Source of the DNA: Geobacter sp.
GTDB lineage: Bacteria; Desulfobacterota; Desulfuromonadia; Geobacterales; Geobacteraceae
Direction of reading: 5' to 3'
Length of the DNA stretch: 64,000 bases
Assembly (NCBI GenBank): GCA_003314535.1
Contig: POSG01000003.1
Coordinates: 1 to 64,000, forward strand
Positions 27,381 to 36,113 of the stretch are shown piece by piece. Within the stretch, counting starts at the first letter, position 1; each line of letters starts with the position of its first letter. The notes beneath the pieces were generated by a model. That model was not told the DNA's origin. It did not search any database and saw only the letters and a program-made list of their open reading frames with translations. The position numbers and the translations under genes were made by a program.

Positions 27381-27920
27381 TCACTGCGGATGTTTCCCGG
27401 TGACTGCCGTAACCTTGACATCCACGTTCAGCCCATGGCCGACTTTTTCCAGGGCGGACTCCCACCCCTGGCCCACCAGGTCGGGAGGCACGGAAACCAG
27501 CGCGATCATGGAAAACAGCGGAGCACCGCTGACCGGCGCCCGTACGGTTCCCGTATCCATCGACTCGATGTTGATGCCGCACTTTGCCAGGTAGTGAGCT
27601 ATATCGTGGATGATCCCCTCATGGTCGGCGCCGTGAATCTCGATCCGGTAGTGAAACCAGCCGTAATGGACATCGGCATAGGTCTGCCCGGTCCGGTTGA
27701 CTGACGTCCGGTAACCCTTGGCCACCAGGCCGGCCATTGCTGCTTCCAGACCGGCCAGGCGCTCCTCTGGCAGGGATATGAGCATGAGGACCGCGAACTC
27801 GCCCCCCAGCCTGGCCATGCGGCTGGTTTCCACGTTGCCTTTGTGATCCAGCACCAGGCCGGTAACTGTTTCAACAATCCCGATCCGGTCGGGGCCGGTC
27901 AGGGTGAAAACGATATTCAT
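27381..27920 (-). CDS. Two-ACT-domain protein (GcvR-like)
   Basis: 179 residues from the ATG at 27920; a GTG two codons earlier is possible. Two ACT domains in tandem: residues 1-75 (MNIVFTLTGPDRIGIVETVTGLV) and about 88-170 (IEIHGADHEGIIHDIAHYLA). This layout matches GcvR and related amino-acid-binding regulators. No glycine-cleavage gene is adjacent, so the ligand and target are unknown. Confidence 0.83.
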   Translation of the reverse strand: MNIVFTLTGPDRIGIVETVTGLVLDHKGNVETSRMARLGGEFAVLMLISLPEERLAGLEAAMAGLVAKGYRTSVNRTGQTYADVHYGWFHYRIEIHGADHEGIIHDIAHYLAKCGINIESMDTGTVRAPVSGAPLFSMIALVSVPPDLVGQGWESALEKVGHGLNVDVKVTAVTGKHPQ

Positions 27921-28231
27921 GCGCACGGGAAGTTTCCTTTCCTCAACTCGCCCTTTGCCAACGGATATTGCAGACTGAAAACTTGGACAGGCGAGGATGT
28001 GTGAACCGCGCAACAATGCGGGCGGTATTTGCCATGTTTTCCATATGGCTGTAAGAAACTATAGCAGACAACCGTTATTACGGAAACTCAATTGAGGAAA
28101 ATCTCTTTCCCCTGATTTCCGTGATTTGCCACCGACGGACATTGCAGCACCGGTTTGGCCATTGTGCCAAGGTCAGGGCGTCAGCTTCGCCAACCAGTCA
28201 GAAATCGGGATCTAATTGAGGATAGACTTTA

Positions 28232-28240
28232 TGCTATAAT
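28232..28240 (+). promoter_or_regulatory. Extended -10 promoter for the Gly/Tyr-rich secreted protein
   Basis: TGC-TATAAT at 28232-28240, a TGnTATAAT extended -10, 44 bp upstream of the start codon. No strong -35 is seen. The 357-bp gap upstream (27927-28283) shows no gene. Confidence 0.5.
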
Positions 28241-28283
28241 AATTCAAAGAAGAGAGATGGATTAAGGAAAGAAGGTGCGTCAT

Positions 28284-28616
28284 ATGAAACGGCTGTTCGT
28301 TGCATTGGCGATAGTCCTCATGACCTCGGGTGTTGCCATGGCGCATGGCGGGGTAAGCTTCAGTTTCGGTATAGGCATCCCGTTTGCGGTTCCATATACT
28401 TACCCTGCGTATAGTTATCCAGATTATGGATACTCTTATTACGGTTATCCTGCTTATTACTATGGAGCGCCATATGGCTACGGATATTATGGAGGGCCAT
28501 ATTACGGTTATCGTTACGGACCGTATCCATACAGAGGGCACAGATGGAATGGTTATTATCGCGGCCATCCGTCACATCACGGCGGGTACGGCCATTACCG
28601 GAATTATCGGAGATGA
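28284..28616 (+). CDS. Secreted Gly/Tyr-rich protein
   Basis: 110 residues with a Sec signal peptide (MKRLFVALAIVLMTSGVAMA). The mature part is dominated by Gly, Tyr, Pro and His (YGYSYYGYPAYYYGAPYGYG, then GHRWNGYYRGHPSHHGGYGH). Codon use here is AT-richer than in neighbours. Likely a low-complexity exported protein; function unknown. Compare the protein at 9937. Confidence 0.7.
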   Translation: MKRLFVALAIVLMTSGVAMAHGGVSFSFGIGIPFAVPYTYPAYSYPDYGYSYYGYPAYYYGAPYGYGYYGGPYYGYRYGPYPYRGHRWNGYYRGHPSHHGGYGHYRNYRR

Positions 28617-28706
28617 TGCTTTTTCTGGCGATACCGGTTATCGTCAATGTACATGTTCGATGAAAAAGATGAATTTGTACTATTGACACCATATCAGATC
28701 ATCCGG

Positions 28707-29870
28707 TCAGATGAACCTGCGGACAATTGCGTCGGTGATTTCGTCGATGTTTTCCGGGGTTGCCCCCAGGCGTTCGGCCGCTGCGAGGACTTCGGCCCTG
28801 AGTGCGGAATTTTCGGCGTCGGCCAGGCTGGACATGATTCCGAGACGCCTGCCCAGCTGATAGACAAAACGCTCTTCCCTCTCCATGGTCAGGAAGCGCC
28901 AGACCAGGTCCTTCATCCTCCCGCCATCATCGGGGAGGCGCCCTTCCAGATCCGGGAAAAGGTTCAGGGCATGGTCGCTGACCAGGTAGCCGGTCACCCC
29001 TTCCAGGATGTCCAGGAAACGAAGGATCTCTTCCGCAACCAGTACATCGGGGCATTTTCTGAAGCGCCCGCTCCGCACCATTTCGGCAAGGGGCGTCGCT
29101 TCCGGAACGGCAAGGGTGCGCAGCCTTATGAAATCAGGGTTGATGCGGTTCAAGGCATCGGCCGTATCCTGTGCGTGCTCCATCCACAGGTCCTGTCCTC
29201 CAAGGCCGGGCATGTAGTACTCCGAAAGCTCGATCCCCGCAGCTTTCACTTTCAGGCCAGCACTGACATGAATCTCCTTCGTGGCCCCCTTGAGCATCAT
29301 GGAAAGGACAGCATCGCAGCCCGATTCCATGCCGATATGGACGCGGTTGAGTCCCGCTCCCCGAAGCGACCGCAGATTTTCCGGGGAGATGCGGCCAATG
29401 GTGTCCGAACGGCTGTAGGAGGTGATCCTCTTCACCGCTAGAAAGAGATTTTTTATGCGATCGAGAATCTGGATGAGTTTTTCGGGACGGATCACCAGAC
29501 AGTCGGCATCCTGGAGGAATACCGACTCCATGCCTGACACGAACCAGGAAAGCGCGGCGCGGAAAGAAACCTTCTCATCCGGTGAAAGGGCGTTGAAAAG
29601 ACCCCGGACGTCATTCTCCAGAAGAAGCCCCCCTCCCGAGGATATGAGCTCGAGCTTCTCAATATGGGCCGCGATTGAGTCAATATCCCTCAGCACATGC
29701 TCGACCGGCCTGATCGAGAAGCGTGCCCCCTTGTAGACGGGGCAGAAGGCACAGCGGTTCCAGTGGCAGTTCCTGGTAATGCGGACCAAGAGGCTCGCCG
29801 CTTCGCTGGGCGGGCGGATCGGCCCCTGTTCGAAGCCGCGATAGTGGTGGCGGTCGTTATCCAGAATCAC
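28707..29870 (-). CDS. Radical SAM protein
   Basis: 387 residues. The cluster-binding motif is CHWNRCAFCP (residues 36-45), a C-x4-C-x2-C variant of the usual C-x3-C-x2-C. A following GGGLLLEND region and YSRSDTIGRISPENLRSLRGAG fit the SAM-binding barrel, and HIGMESGCDAVLSMMLKG resembles the Elp3/HemN-like subgroup. The reaction is unknown. It lies alone between a secreted protein gene and the usp gene. Confidence 0.85.
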   Translation of the reverse strand: MILDNDRHHYRGFEQGPIRPPSEAASLLVRITRNCHWNRCAFCPVYKGARFSIRPVEHVLRDIDSIAAHIEKLELISSGGGLLLENDVRGLFNALSPDEKVSFRAALSWFVSGMESVFLQDADCLVIRPEKLIQILDRIKNLFLAVKRITSYSRSDTIGRISPENLRSLRGAGLNRVHIGMESGCDAVLSMMLKGATKEIHVSAGLKVKAAGIELSEYYMPGLGGQDLWMEHAQDTADALNRINPDFIRLRTLAVPEATPLAEMVRSGRFRKCPDVLVAEEILRFLDILEGVTGYLVSDHALNLFPDLEGRLPDDGGRMKDLVWRFLTMEREERFVYQLGRRLGIMSSLADAENSALRAEVLAAAERLGATPENIDEITDAIVRRFI

Positions 29871-29909
29871 AGATCACCTCTCTTGCCAACAAATGATGTT
29901 GCCGCAAAA

Positions 29910-29994
29910 AATCGTCATACCCGTGCAATCGGGTATCAAGCCTGAATGCACTATGCTGAAATTTCTGGATTCCAGCCTGCGCGGGAATGACGTT
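29910..29994. repeat. Degenerate palindromic intergenic repeat
   Basis: Starts with TCGTCATACCCG and ends with GCGCGGGAATGACG, inverted copies flanking GGGTATCAAG and TCTGGATTCCAG segments. This resembles the common CGTCATTCCCGCG intergenic palindrome found in many proteobacteria. Confidence 0.6.
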
Positions 29995-30009
29995 TAAATG
30001 TTATCCCGG

Positions 30010-30939
30010 TCATTTTGCGAGACCATCAATAACGGTGACCGGCACCAACAGGATGGGCATGCGCAGCTTCCTCGAAATCTGCGGGGTTGCGCTCCGCGAC
30101 CAGAAGGCGTTCAGCCCTGTTTTGGCGTGGGTTGCAAGGACAACGACGTCCGCTTTCGTCTCTTCGGCAGCCTCTGCGATGGCATCGACCGGATCGCCCC
30201 TCAACACTTCCTTCTCCGCAGAAAAGCCTTCTGAGCGCAACCGCTGCACATGTTCATCGAGGTAATCCCCGGCATTCTTCTGGGCCAGGTCAAGCAGCGC
30301 GGAAGTGACAAGGGGAAGCATCCGCGCTGCGGCCGCGTCCTCTGCAGGAAGGGTATCCACCTTATGCACCACCATTACCAGCTTTATCCCGGAGCCGTAG
30401 ACACCCGCAAGTTTCCGTGCAACTTCAAGACCCTGCTCGTGCTCGATATTCCCGTCGAGGGGCACGAGCAGGCAGCAGCAGGCAAATTCACGGACGCTGC
30501 CAGATTCTTCCGGTTGGACGAACAGCACCGGAATCGTGCTGAGAGCCGCAGCCTGCTGCGCGATCCTGCCGAACATGAACGCCTTCAATCCGCCCCGTCC
30601 GTGGGTGCACATCACGACCAGATCTATGCCGAACTCCTCCGCATGCGATGCGATGCTGCGGGACACGCTGCTCTCGGGATCTTCATGCACGTGGAACTCG
30701 ACCGGCAAATCCGCCGGGAATGCACGCCCGGCCACTTCCCGCAAATACGCCTGCGCCCCTTCCGGTTCGTCCAGATGGCGTTCACCGTGGACTTCTCTTG
30801 GCGCTCCACGCTCGATCACATGGAACAGGGTGACCCGGGCCGCAAAGGTCCGGGCAAGGGAAACCGCCGCGGGAAGCGCCGCCTCGGCCAGCCTGGATCC
30901 ATCGAGTGGCAGCAGAAGGTGTGAAAACATATCCGTCAT
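30010..30939 (-). CDS. Tandem universal stress protein
   Basis: 309 residues with two UspA domains (about 4-150 and 155-305). The first has a plausible ATP-binding stretch (MCTHGRGGLKAFMFGRIAQQ); the second (ATHAKTGLNAFWSRSATPQ) is degenerate. Its start codon overlaps the stop of the Nramp gene (ATGA), so it is translated with the transporter and may help regulate metal uptake or the stress response. That coupling is inference. Confidence 0.9.
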   Translation of the reverse strand: MTDMFSHLLLPLDGSRLAEAALPAAVSLARTFAARVTLFHVIERGAPREVHGERHLDEPEGAQAYLREVAGRAFPADLPVEFHVHEDPESSVSRSIASHAEEFGIDLVVMCTHGRGGLKAFMFGRIAQQAAALSTIPVLFVQPEESGSVREFACCCLLVPLDGNIEHEQGLEVARKLAGVYGSGIKLVMVVHKVDTLPAEDAAAARMLPLVTSALLDLAQKNAGDYLDEHVQRLRSEGFSAEKEVLRGDPVDAIAEAAEETKADVVVLATHAKTGLNAFWSRSATPQISRKLRMPILLVPVTVIDGLAK

Positions 30940-32228
30940 CCTTTGAAAAAGATCTGGTACAGCAGATACATGTTCAATGCTATGATGAGCAACGCGACTG
31001 CAGACGACAGGACCGTCGTGAACATGCGGTTAACCAGCGACCCCATTATATCCCTGCGGCCAGTGAAGAGAACCAGTGGGATCACCGCAAAGGGAAGGCC
31101 GAAGCTCAGCACGACCTGGCTGAGAACGAGAGTTTGCGTGGGATCCAGTCCGGCGGCAATGACGGCCAGCGAAGGAAGAATGGTCACCAGGCGGCGGATC
31201 CATACCGGTATGCGTTTTTCCAGGAATCCCTGCATGATGATCTGGCCGGCTATCGTGCCCACGGAAGAGGAGGAAAGTCCCGACGCCAGGAGCGCAACCG
31301 CAAACAGTGCGCTCGCCGCGGGACCGAGCAGCGGCTCCAGCGTCAGGTGCGCCTGTTCCAGGGTCCCCACTTCGGTGTGACCGTGTTGAAAAAACGTGGC
31401 AGCCGCCATGATCAGCATGGCTGCGTTTATCATGCTGGCCAGTCCCATGGCCACCAGCACGTCGACCAGTTCGTAACGGAACAGGCGACGCTGCTGTTCC
31501 ACTTCCCTGACGACGATACGCCCCTGGGTGAGGGCGGAGTGAAGGTAGATGGCGTGAGGCATGACTGTCGCGCCCAGGATTCCGGTTGCGATCAGCACGC
31601 TTTGCGGTCCGGAAAATTGGGGCACCACGGCGTTATACAGCACGTCTCCCCAGCGGGGCTTGACCAGTATGGTTTCAAACAGGTAGCTTAAGGCGATAAT
31701 ACCCACCAGGGAAGTGATCACCGCCTCGAGCGGGCGGAAACCGTACCGCTCAAGGCCGAGAATGAGGAAAGTGGCAACAGCGGTTATGATACCGGCCGGG
31801 AGGAGCGGAATGCCGAAAAGAAGATAGAAGCCGACCGCCGCGCCGAGGAACTCGGCAAGATCGGTAGCCATGGCAACTATTTCCATAACAACCCACATCA
31901 GCAAGACAAGGGGTTTCGGGAACTGGTTGCGGCAATGCTCGGCAAGGTTCATTCCGGTGGCTATGCCGAGCTTGGCCGAGAGCGTCTGTATCAGCATCGC
32001 CATGAGGTTGCTGGCAATGATCACCCAGAGAAGCGAATAACCGAACTGAGCCCCCCCCTGGATATTGGTGGCGAAGTTGCCCGGGTCCATGTAGGCCACG
32101 CTGGCGATAAAGGCAGGACCCATGAACGGAAGAATTCTCGCGAGCCATCCCTGCTTGCCGTTGCCGGCAAGGACATCCATGGCAGCCTGCTCAGTCCCTT
32201 CGCTTTTCCGCTCTTGTCCGCGTTGCAT
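30936..32228 (-). CDS. Nramp-family divalent metal transporter
   Basis: 430 residues, about 11 TM helices. Canonical Nramp features: DPGN in TM1 (AYMDPGNFATNIQGG) and MPH in TM6 (LGATVMPHAIYLHSAL), the residues that coordinate Mn2+ or Fe2+. Likely an MntH-type proton-coupled importer. Overlaps the downstream usp gene by 4 bp. Two TTTCC-type palindromes lie upstream at 32258-32309. Confidence 0.92.
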   Translation of the reverse strand: MQRGQERKSEGTEQAAMDVLAGNGKQGWLARILPFMGPAFIASVAYMDPGNFATNIQGGAQFGYSLLWVIIASNLMAMLIQTLSAKLGIATGMNLAEHCRNQFPKPLVLLMWVVMEIVAMATDLAEFLGAAVGFYLLFGIPLLPAGIITAVATFLILGLERYGFRPLEAVITSLVGIIALSYLFETILVKPRWGDVLYNAVVPQFSGPQSVLIATGILGATVMPHAIYLHSALTQGRIVVREVEQQRRLFRYELVDVLVAMGLASMINAAMLIMAAATFFQHGHTEVGTLEQAHLTLEPLLGPAASALFAVALLASGLSSSSVGTIAGQIIMQGFLEKRIPVWIRRLVTILPSLAVIAAGLDPTQTLVLSQVVLSFGLPFAVIPLVLFTGRRDIMGSLVNRMFTTVLSSAVALLIIALNMYLLYQIFFKG

Positions 32229-32257
32229 ATCTGCACGCCCATTACGGCCTTATTTTG

Positions 32258-32309
32258 TTTCCATTCGGAAAGTCCTTCCGGGGCCGGAGCGGAAGATTCC
32301 GGATGGACA
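32258..32309. repeat. Pair of TTTCC-N4-GGAAA palindromes upstream of Nramp
   Basis: TTTCC-ATTC-GGAAA at 32258-32271 is a full match; ATTCC-GGAT-GGACA at 32296-32309 is a degenerate second copy 38 bp away. The first lies 30 bp upstream of the Nramp start, overlapping the expected promoter zone. Confidence 0.55.
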
Positions 32310-32352
32310 CTGTTTTTGCTTCCGGCCGCGAGGCGCGCAAGCTTCCCAAATT

Positions 32353-33198
32353 TTATCCGAAAACATGCGCTTTATCAAACGCATCAACTGCTTTTTTCAC
32401 CTTTGTCATGAGGCTGATATGATCGATCGGTGTTTTTATGAATTCAAAAAAGCCTCGATCGTAAGCAACCAGTTCCTCTTCCGGGCTGGTTCCATCGCTT
32501 ATCATTATTGCCGGTATATGCTTTGCCTCGGGCAGGTTGTTCATGGCCTCGATCAGCCGGTACCCATCCAGCTTTTGCAGATCTTTCTCCGCCAGGACAA
32601 CACACGGAAACTCCGACAATATCATTTTGAAAGCCTGGATACCGTCATTTGCGACCATTACCCGGTATCCTTTGCTTGCCAGTATTTTCTCTATTTCGGC
32701 ATAAGTGTCCAGTTTGTCGACCGCAACCACAACCGTCCTTTTTCTGGTGCCGGGCAATGACTTCCCAAGGTAATTTCTGTTTATCGCCTGGATGATTTCG
32801 GTCCTTGTCGCAACAAGGAGGACGACTTCCAAGCCATGATTCTTTGCAATGTTTCTTATTATTTTCGTATCAGTAGGATCGGCTGTCGCCAGGAACAACA
32901 AGTTATTGTCCAGTTTAAGTGGAAACAACATGTGACAAAAGGCATCATCTACATTTATAAGCTTTTGCAGATCTGACTTAAACCCATATCCGTCCAAGTC
33001 ACCAGCTCTCGAAAATCCGAATTGATCAGCCAGGGCCTGCGCTATTTCTTCGCCTGTAACTACTCCCATATCCTCAAGAACGTAGCCCAACCTTCTTTTC
33101 TGACTGGAAGCCCTGTCCAGGGCTCTCTGGAGGGTCATTTTCGAAATGATCCCGTTTTCTATGAAAATTTCTCCCAGCATCCTTCTACTGTTGGCCAT
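32353..33198 (-). CDS. MshEN-receiver fusion with Glu at the phospho-site
   Basis: 281 residues. Residues 1-145 form an MshEN/GspE-N domain: two RLGxxL-type helices (MLGEIFIENGIISKMTLQRAL and RRLGYVLEDMGVVTGEEIAQAL), the pattern that binds c-di-GMP. Residues 153-275 form a receiver-like domain, but the phospho-acceptor position holds Glu204 (VLAEKDLQKLDG) and the acidic pocket is reduced to one Asp (VAVDK). Lys255 is kept (FIKTP). It is probably a c-di-GMP-sensing adaptor locked in an active-like state; partners are unknown. Gene stands alone. Confidence 0.82.
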   Translation of the reverse strand: MANSRRMLGEIFIENGIISKMTLQRALDRASSQKRRLGYVLEDMGVVTGEEIAQALADQFGFSRAGDLDGYGFKSDLQKLINVDDAFCHMLFPLKLDNNLLFLATADPTDTKIIRNIAKNHGLEVVLLVATRTEIIQAINRNYLGKSLPGTRKRTVVVAVDKLDTYAEIEKILASKGYRVMVANDGIQAFKMILSEFPCVVLAEKDLQKLDGYRLIEAMNNLPEAKHIPAIMISDGTSPEEELVAYDRGFFEFIKTPIDHISLMTKVKKAVDAFDKAHVFG

Positions 33199-33663
33199 TA
33201 CAATATCCCTTGTTAATTTACAAATGTTTTATAATTATGATTTCAAAAAAAATCAATTATTGCATTATTCAAACGGATTAATCGTTTTTTCTTGAGACAA
33301 CAAACCTGGAGACTGTCCATTACGAATATTATCAAGACTGTTATTACTTGACAATATGGATAAGCGAATCACTCACCAAATCGTAAAATACCAAATTCGA
33401 CTCTTCATGCAAGCATCAAAAGGAATTCTGCCATGGAAAAGCAAAGTGGATTCAGAAACGGGACACCCTGACAAACATTGCCTGCAAACGTGCAAATACC
33501 TTGTTGCAGGCTTCAGATAGATTGTTGGGAGCAATCTACCACGAAAAGGAGGAAAAATCGCTGTGCAGGAGTCAAAAACGCGGCTGTAGCGAAACAGTTC
33601 CAGACTACCGGGACAAGGCGGCCTCGCCGTGGAACGGTCAATTGCCTGCAGCGGTCAAAAAGG
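33199..33663. other. Intergenic region, no gene seen
   Basis: 465 bp between the MshEN gene and the tRNA-Cys terminator, AT-rich at the left end. It contains small inverted repeats such as TTGCCTGCAAACGTGCAAATACCTTGT's GCAA/TTGC pairs, but no reading frame with a start site and no recognised RNA. Confidence 0.4.
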
Positions 33664-33698
33664 CAAAAAAAAGGGCCAGCGCTGTTCAGCTGACCCCT
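33664..33698 (-). terminator. Terminator of tRNA-Cys
   Basis: On the minus strand GGGTCAGC and GCTGGCCC form an 8-bp stem followed by eight T residues, immediately downstream of the tRNA. Confidence 0.8.
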
Positions 33699-33707
33699 TG
33701 ATTCTTA

Positions 33708-33782
<75 letters not shown>

Positions 33783-33826
33783 GAATTGTGACCGCCATCC
33801 TGCCGGAACCGGATTGGTGGAACGCT

Positions 33827-33855
33827 CTTATAACCTTTTTTCCCTGTCATGTCAA
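33827..33855 (-). promoter_or_regulatory. Sigma-70-type promoter for tRNA-Cys
   Basis: On the minus strand TTGACA (33850-33855) and TATAAG (33827-33832) separated by exactly 17 bp, about 45 bp upstream of the tRNA. Confidence 0.8.
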
Positions 33856-33902
33856 CGAAGAAATCTCCCGGAGGCAAAAGCCGCGGGAAAAGTGAATCAT
33901 CG

Positions 33903-34430
33903 TCACTTGCGCCATTCGAAGGGAATGCCGGCCCGCCCGGCCTCGTTTTCGAGATCATTCAGCTTTTCCTGAAGCTCCTTGATACGGTCCTCATCTCCCT
34001 TTACCTCGGCTGCCTTTTCCTGGTATGCCGCGCGGTTGCGGCCGTATGTGAAAAGCTTGTATTTCCTGTTCAACTGTTCAAGCTCCTGGCGTTTCCTGGG
34101 GAGGTTGTCCTGGAGGTCCTTGATTTCCGCCCGCAGGCTCCCGTAACGATCCCTCCACCAGGCCTCGTCGTGGCCGCCGTAGAGTTTGTCGCCTTTAGAA
34201 GCCGCGCTTCCAGACGCAGACCCGGACGTCCTTCCCTCATCACCGGGAGTGGAGGCCGAAGGTCCGGTCTTTTCCGAGGAAATCACATTGGCCTTCTTTC
34301 TGTATTTGGCAGGGATCGATTCACGATTGTCAGTGAAGTTGACGACACCCTTGTCATCGACCCATTTGTAAATATCGGCACTGGCCGGCGCGGACAACGA
34401 CAAAATAAGCAGCAACAACAAATATCTCAT
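33903..34430 (-). CDS. DUF4124 domain secreted protein
   Basis: 175 residues with a signal peptide (MRYLLLLLILSLSAPASA). DUF4124 follows at once (DIYKWVDDKGVVNFTDN), then a Ser/Gly-rich linker (about 60-85) and a charged coiled coil (about 95-165). A paralogue with the same layout is at 51306. These exported coiled-coil proteins have no established function. Confidence 0.82.
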   Translation of the reverse strand: MRYLLLLLILSLSAPASADIYKWVDDKGVVNFTDNRESIPAKYRKKANVISSEKTGPSASTPGDEGRTSGSASGSAASKGDKLYGGHDEAWWRDRYGSLRAEIKDLQDNLPRKRQELEQLNRKYKLFTYGRNRAAYQEKAAEVKGDEDRIKELQEKLNDLENEAGRAGIPFEWRK

Positions 34431-34677
34431 GAAGCCACCCCCTGATATCTCATTCGTCCATCACTGGAAACATTGTGCCGCAAGCAGCCACTCCGGTCAA
34501 TAAAGTTTTGGCATGCCTCCCTGGCTTGCCGCAGGGAAGCCGGACATCAACCGCGCGAAATGGACATGGGCGCCGGCACTGCACTCAAGATGCAGATTGA
34601 CATAATGCCCGCCATGAGGCAGTATATCATGACATTTTCCCCATGAACAGCCGCAACAGGCACGGGAGGTGCTCCAC

Positions 34678-35115
34678 ATGAAGCCATGGATCTGGGTTGC
34701 GGGCGGAATAGCGCTTGCCGCACTTGAACTCATAGTACCATCGTTCACCATAATCTGGTTCGGCCTTGCAGCCATCGTCACGGGAATCCTCTCGTTTCTC
34801 TTCGGGATCCAGTCCCTTGCCGTCCAACTCGCCCTGTGGGCCATAATGTCCGGAATGTTCACCTTCATGTGGTTCAAGTTTTTCCGCCAGGAAACCAAGA
34901 CCTTCTCCGGGCAGGGCAAGGATGCGATCATCGGCAAGGCCGGCACCATTGTCAGGGTCACGGACTCCACCTTCCCCGGCGGTGTAATACGCTTCCCTAT
35001 CGCCATCCTGGGATCCGACGAATGGTCGTTCGTCTCTGATGTGGTTCTACAGGTGGGGGACAGGGGAATAATCACCGATGTGGCGGGTGACAAGCTGGTT
35101 ATCAGGAAGGGCTGA
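34678..35115 (+). CDS. Short NfeD-family membrane protein
   Basis: 145 residues from the ATG at 34678 (GGGAGGTG upstream). Two or three TM helices (IWVAGGIALAALELIVPSFTIIWFGLAAIVTGI; LAVQLALWAIMSGMFTFMWF) precede a C-terminal OB-fold (GKAGTIVRVTDSTFPGGVIRF ... GDRGIITDVAGDKLVIRK). NfeD proteins accompany SPFH proteins, as here with the slipin gene 48 bp downstream. Confidence 0.9.
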   Translation: MKPWIWVAGGIALAALELIVPSFTIIWFGLAAIVTGILSFLFGIQSLAVQLALWAIMSGMFTFMWFKFFRQETKTFSGQGKDAIIGKAGTIVRVTDSTFPGGVIRFPIAILGSDEWSFVSDVVLQVGDRGIITDVAGDKLVIRKG

Positions 35116-35163
35116 TCATCAATCGGGTTTTGCCGCGAAGTCGGCAGGCAACAGGAGGGCACT

Positions 35164-36009
35164 ATGGCAGGCATTGTTATTTTCTTTATACTGGCGTTAG
35201 CGGTAGCGGCAACCATTATGATGGGGGTGCGCATTGTGCCCCAGGGATTCGAGTACGTGGTCCAGCGCCTCGGCAAGTACCATATCACCCTGAAACCGGG
35301 GCTCAACTTCATCATCCCGTACATCGACACGGTTTCCTACCGCATCTCGACCAAGGACATGCCCCTGGAGATCGGTTCCCAGGAAGCCATTACCAAGGAT
35401 AACGCCGTCATCGTCTGCAATGCGATCGCCTTTATCAAGGTGATCGACCCGGTCCTGGCGGTATACGGCATCTCCAATTTCGAATACGCGATCCAGAACC
35501 TGATCATGACCACTCTGAGGGCCATCATCGGCGAAATGGAACTGGACGTAGCACTTTCCTCCCGCGACACCATAAAAGCGAGGCTCAGGGAAATAATCTC
35601 CAGCGATGTGGTTGATTGGGGCATCTCGGTCAAATCAGTGGAAATCCAGGACATAAAACCGTCCGCGTCCATGCAGCACGCCATGGAGCAGCAGGCTTCT
35701 GCGGAAAGAACGAAGAGAGCGGCCATCCTGGAGGCCGAGGGTCGCAAAGCTGCCGTAATCCTGGACGCGGAGGGAAAGCTCGAAGCTGCGAGAAAGGAAG
35801 CCGAGGCACAGGTGACCCTTGCGGATGCATCGGCAAAGGCCATCGAAAGCATCGCGTCTGCGGTGGGAGACAAGGAGTTGCCGGCAATGTTCCTCCTGGG
35901 AGACCGCTACGTGGGCGCCATGCAGAAACTTGCAACTTCCCAGAATACAAAGACCTACGTCCTTCCCGCCGATCTGCTTGAAGCAGTGAAGGGAATCCTG
36001 CACAAGTAA
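35164..36009 (+). CDS. SPFH/Band 7 slipin-type membrane protein
   Basis: 281 residues. One N-terminal TM helix (about 4-24), then the SPFH domain (VPQGFEYVVQRLGKYHITLKPG ... KDMPLEIGSQEAITKDNA) and an Ala/Glu-rich coiled coil (about 180-235). Resembles QmcA/stomatin-like proteins that form rings in membrane microdomains. Forms an operon with the upstream NfeD gene, the standard pairing. Confidence 0.92.
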   Translation: MAGIVIFFILALAVAATIMMGVRIVPQGFEYVVQRLGKYHITLKPGLNFIIPYIDTVSYRISTKDMPLEIGSQEAITKDNAVIVCNAIAFIKVIDPVLAVYGISNFEYAIQNLIMTTLRAIIGEMELDVALSSRDTIKARLREIISSDVVDWGISVKSVEIQDIKPSASMQHAMEQQASAERTKRAAILEAEGRKAAVILDAEGKLEAARKEAEAQVTLADASAKAIESIASAVGDKELPAMFLLGDRYVGAMQKLATSQNTKTYVLPADLLEAVKGILHK

Positions 36010-36028
36010 CCGCAGACTACTGCGTTGC

Positions 36029-36077
36029 ACACGTAAAAAGGCCGGAGCCCCTTGCAGGTCCCGGCCTTTTTACGTGT
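36029..36077. terminator. Bidirectional terminator after the slipin gene
   Basis: Perfect long stem with arms ACACGTAAAAAGGCCGG and CCGGCCTTTTTACGTGT; serves the slipin gene and the convergent rluB. Confidence 0.9.
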
Positions 36078-36113
36078 CGGTTGCATATGTCGGACCTGCT
36101 CAGCGGTGGACCT

